A stretch of DNA of 64,000 nucleotides. Source: Eledone cirrhosa (Eukaryota > Mollusca > Cephalopoda > Octopoda > Eledonidae). Numbering within the stretch: the stretch's first letter is position 1; each line of letters starts with the position of its first letter. Positions 61,715-64,000 of the stretch are shown piece by piece. The notes under the pieces were generated by a model. The model ran no database searches and was not told the DNA's origin. It saw only the letters and a list, made by a program, of their open reading frames with translations. The DNA lies in assembly GCA_964016885.1 (NCBI GenBank), contig OZ024743.1, positions 172,537,176 through 172,601,175 of the forward strand, read 5' to 3'. The position numbers were made by a program, and so were the translations under genes.

Positions 61715-62602
61715 GAGGTGTGTCAGAAAAGTTCCAGGACTTATGTCACAAAAGATTTATTTCAAACCCAAACTTCACACATAAGAGTTTTCTCCTTCAA
61801 AGTAATCCCCCAGGAGTATGTAACTGTAATCTCAGCTCTCTGCAGCGATCAAACATTTTTCTTCATAATTTTATATACATGTCCTCTGTTTCAGGTCGTC
61901 AAGCAATGAGCAACGAACAAACTTCAAGTTTCTGGTACGGTTAGGGAAAACTCCGCTGCAGCAAGTCTATGGAGATGAGACGATGTCACGCTCACGTGTT
62001 TTTGAGTGGTGCAAAAAGTTTAAAGAAGGACGCGAGGACGTGGAAGATGACCCCAGGAGCGGAAGGCCCTCAACAACCAGGACTGAGGTCAACGTTGAGC
62101 GCGTCAGGCAGATGGTGCGTAGCGATCGTCGGCTGACTGTTCGACTGATGGCAAATGAGCTGGGCATGAATCGGGACAGCGTCTGGAAGATTCTCACTGA
62201 AGATTTGGACATGCGGAAAGTCTGCGCGAAGATGGTGCCAAAACTGCTGAACGATGACCAGAAGGATTGACGCATACAAGTGTGCCAGGACATCCTCGGG
62301 TGTCTTGAAACCGAACCAGACTTGCTAGGGACAGTCATCACCGGTGATGAATGGATCTTCGAGTACGACCCGGAGGGGACCCGTTTTGAAGACGTGGACG
62401 ACATCAAAAAGGCCGTGACGACGGAACTGCGGAGGATCCCGGAAGAATCCTTCCAGGAGTTCATGCAAGCGTGGCAGAAAAGGATGGAAAAGTGCATTAG
62501 ACTCCAGGGGGATTACTTTGAAGGAGAACACTCTTAGTGTGAAGTTTGGGTTTGAAATAAATCTTTTGTGACATCAGTCCTGGAACTTTTCTGACACACC
62601 TC

Positions 62603-62603
<1 letters not shown>
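61714..62603 (+). mobile_element. Mariner-like element M2, internally deleted (890 bp)
   Basis: Terminal inverted repeats of about 100 bp start CGAGGTGTGTCAGAAAAGTT and include TTATTTCAAACCCAAACTTC. TA lies on both sides. Full mariners are about 1.3 kb, so roughly 400 bp are missing, including two of the three catalytic aspartates. It sits in the middle of a (TA)n tract. Confidence 0.88.
61905..62537 (+). pseudogene. Mariner transposase, DDD core deleted
   Basis: The N-terminal DNA-binding part reads KFLVRLGKTPLQQVYGDETM, RVFEWCKKFKEGREDVEDDP and RSGRPSTTRT, then LMANELGMNRDSVWKILTED. The first catalytic block TGDEWIFEYDPE is present (near 62341-62375). It is joined directly to a C-terminal GTRFEDVDDIKKAVTTELR segment, so the second and third Asp blocks are gone. 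There is a frameshift near 61923 and an in-frame TGA at 62268-62270 (probably from CGA). It cannot transpose itself, but its ends may still be mobilised. Confidence 0.87.

Positions 62604-62690
<87 letters not shown>
62604..62690. repeat. (TA)n microsatellite
   Basis: The right half of the tract split by M2. Confidence 0.95.
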
Positions 62691-62693
<3 letters not shown>

Positions 62694-62763
62694 ATACAGA
62701 GCTTAGTGTTTTGAAAATTAGCTTTGCTTACAAACAGCGGAGAATTTGAAAATTATGTAGTGA

Positions 62764-63016
62764 AAGTGAAATAGGGCTTCCGCCGTATTTTTGACTAAGT
62801 AAATTACCCTAATAGTTAGAGTTATAAAACCCACAGAATGGGTGATGTATTGGTGTAAATGGTTAACACAGTGGGCATGATAGCTAAATATATGGGTTTG
62901 TGTCCCATGTACGTCAATGCTCATCTCTTTTCTATTCTGTGGATTTTTATAACTCTAACTATTAAGCTAATTAACTTAGTAAAAAATATGGTGGTAGCTC
63001 TATTTCACTATCTAAT
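62764..63016. repeat. Foldback element with tRNA-like core, complete
   Basis: The left arm (62764-62842) and right arm (62917-63016) pair over about 75 bases: AGTGAAATAG, CCGTATTTTTGACTAAGT, AATAGTTAGAGTTATAAAA and CCACAGAAT blocks with their complements. The tRNA-like core fills the loop exactly. It is the complete version of the pair at 1978-2443, though diverged. Confidence 0.75.
62843..62916 (+). tRNA. tRNA-like cloverleaf core of the foldback element
   Basis: This 74-nt segment has the acceptor TGATGTA with TACGTCA (7 pairs), an A-box-like TGGTGTAAATGG and a decayed B box GGTTTGTGTCC. It is homologous to 2275-2346. It is not a working tRNA gene. Confidence 0.5.
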
Positions 63017-63307
63017 ATATATATATATATAGGAGGAAATTGTAGTTTACTTGAAGCATTGCGTAATGAGGTATAAACGTTTGGAGTTGTAAAGCCAAAA
63101 CAATGCAGGTATGGATATAGAATATAAATACAAATGCAAAAGATATTGTTGACAATTATTCTTTTACCTTAAATTTATTTGAATATCCTTAATTTTCGAG
63201 ATAATATCTCTTCTTCGGAGGGAAGTAAAGGGGTTAATCCAGTGTTCTAATTAGCTTGCCAAGTCATGCTGACAGGAAATGGTATAGAGATTCCATTCTA
63301 TTTCTAA

Positions 63308-64000
63308 TGTCAAAGAAATAGCTACATACAAAAATTCTGCCTAAGAAAACTCATACAACACCTACACCGCACGCTACAACAACACATACGGTCTATTTCC
63401 AGCGTAGTACCACAACTCGCTGAAACCCCAAAACCTCTGCTCAGAGTAATTTCCGCCGCTATAGACAGGTCATACCACCATCGCCGCGATTACGAGAAAA
63501 TACGCCTAAAGCAAACATTTCTCAAACTCATCATGGCTGACCGTCTTAACAACAACCCAACTCTAAGCACCAACAGAGGCGAACAAGACGGTACCAACAT
63601 CGAACCTAGCGGCGCCCCGACCAACAACACACCTGACGCAAAACACCTCGTCACAGACTTGACAGGATCCCTCTACCGAGATAAACTAGACCTCCTCAGC
63701 CTGGGTCCCAAGTTCATATTGAAACAGCGACTGGACGACAAATTTTGGCTCGACATAGAAACGAATTTCTGTCGGGCCGCCTACCAACTAAAATGGATAT
63801 CGACCCTCGGCAACAACACCACGGAATCTAACACACCCAGATTCCCGATATACCAACTGGACCGCCCACTCTGTCCACTGCCTGCCAACCGCGAGCTGGA
63901 AGAAAAACTCTCGAGGCTTACGGAAACAGAAGATAGCCCCAAACCTCTCCAGGACGCAACAACTCGCCCTGAAGAACCTGCGGAAAAGGGAACTCATATA
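63308..64000 (+). CDS. Open frame running off the window, resembles the N-terminus of a PLE protein
   Basis: The frame is free of stops from 63308 to the window end (231 codons), with a first ATG at 63533 (MADRLNNNPTLSTNRGEQDG). Upstream of the ATG it already reads LRKLIQHLHRTLQQHIRSIS and RSYHHRRDYEKIRLKQTFLK. Later text, LDLLSLGPKFILKQRLDDKF and NFCRAAYQLKW, resembles the LLSLGPxF block that precedes the RT in many PLEs. Codon use is C-rich, unlike the AT-rich flanks. I call it a probable element ORF of moderate certainty; what follows beyond 64000 would decide. Confidence 0.55.

Overview
The window looks like repeat-dense cephalopod DNA, most likely octopus. Copies of a tRNA-derived SINE of the Ceph-SINE type occur throughout, together with (TAA)n, (TA)n and (TG)n microsatellites, Penelope-like elements (PLEs), Helentron-type termini and mariner elements. 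I find no host protein gene. Everything I can identify as coding belongs to mobile elements, and only two long proteins are intact.

Layout. 1-1964: minus-strand PLE with reverse transcriptase (RT) and GIY-YIG remnants. 1978-2443: foldback element whose loop is a tRNA-like cloverleaf. 2476-4351: hammerhead-ribozyme-like repeats, including a palindrome with one hammerhead per arm. 4400-5221: 5'-truncated RTE-like LINE. 5257-5649: small mariner derivative. 6353-46644: a 40 kb nest of non-LTR retrotransposons, nearly all abutting (TAA)n. 46781-47200: SINE and Helitron end. 47218-51376: PLE with long inverted terminal repeats. 51540-63016: (TA)n tracts, more hammerhead-like motifs, a tandem hammerhead repeat (55998-56741), a Helentron-like element (57595-58425), several long palindromes, a deleted mariner (61714-62603) and a second cloverleaf foldback. 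63308-64000: an open frame resembling a PLE N-terminus that runs off the window.

The nest contains three families. Family A (intact 1130-aa protein at 22220-25612) and family B (intact 1216-aa protein at 42191-45841) are sister single-ORF elements with a Myb-like N-terminus, an RT, a zinc knuckle and a restriction-like endonuclease. They fit best in the R4/Dong group, members of which are known to insert into TAA repeats. Family C is a two-ORF, AP-endonuclease element of the Tx1/L1 type. All nine A and B copies lie on the plus strand and all C copies on the minus strand. Every tract between them reads TAA on the plus strand. This fits one founder microsatellite that was repeatedly split and re-seeded, with two element groups priming from opposite strands.

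The second theme is self-cleaving RNA. By eye, about eleven places fold as hammerhead ribozymes: a CTGANGA-like core, GAAA, and a closing stem I. Some have a perfect core and others carry core mutations. They lie in palindromes, in a tandem array and beside (TA)n tracts, as expected for PLE terminal repeats or retrozyme-like circular-RNA retroelements. All pairings were made by eye, and no similarity search or folding program was run.
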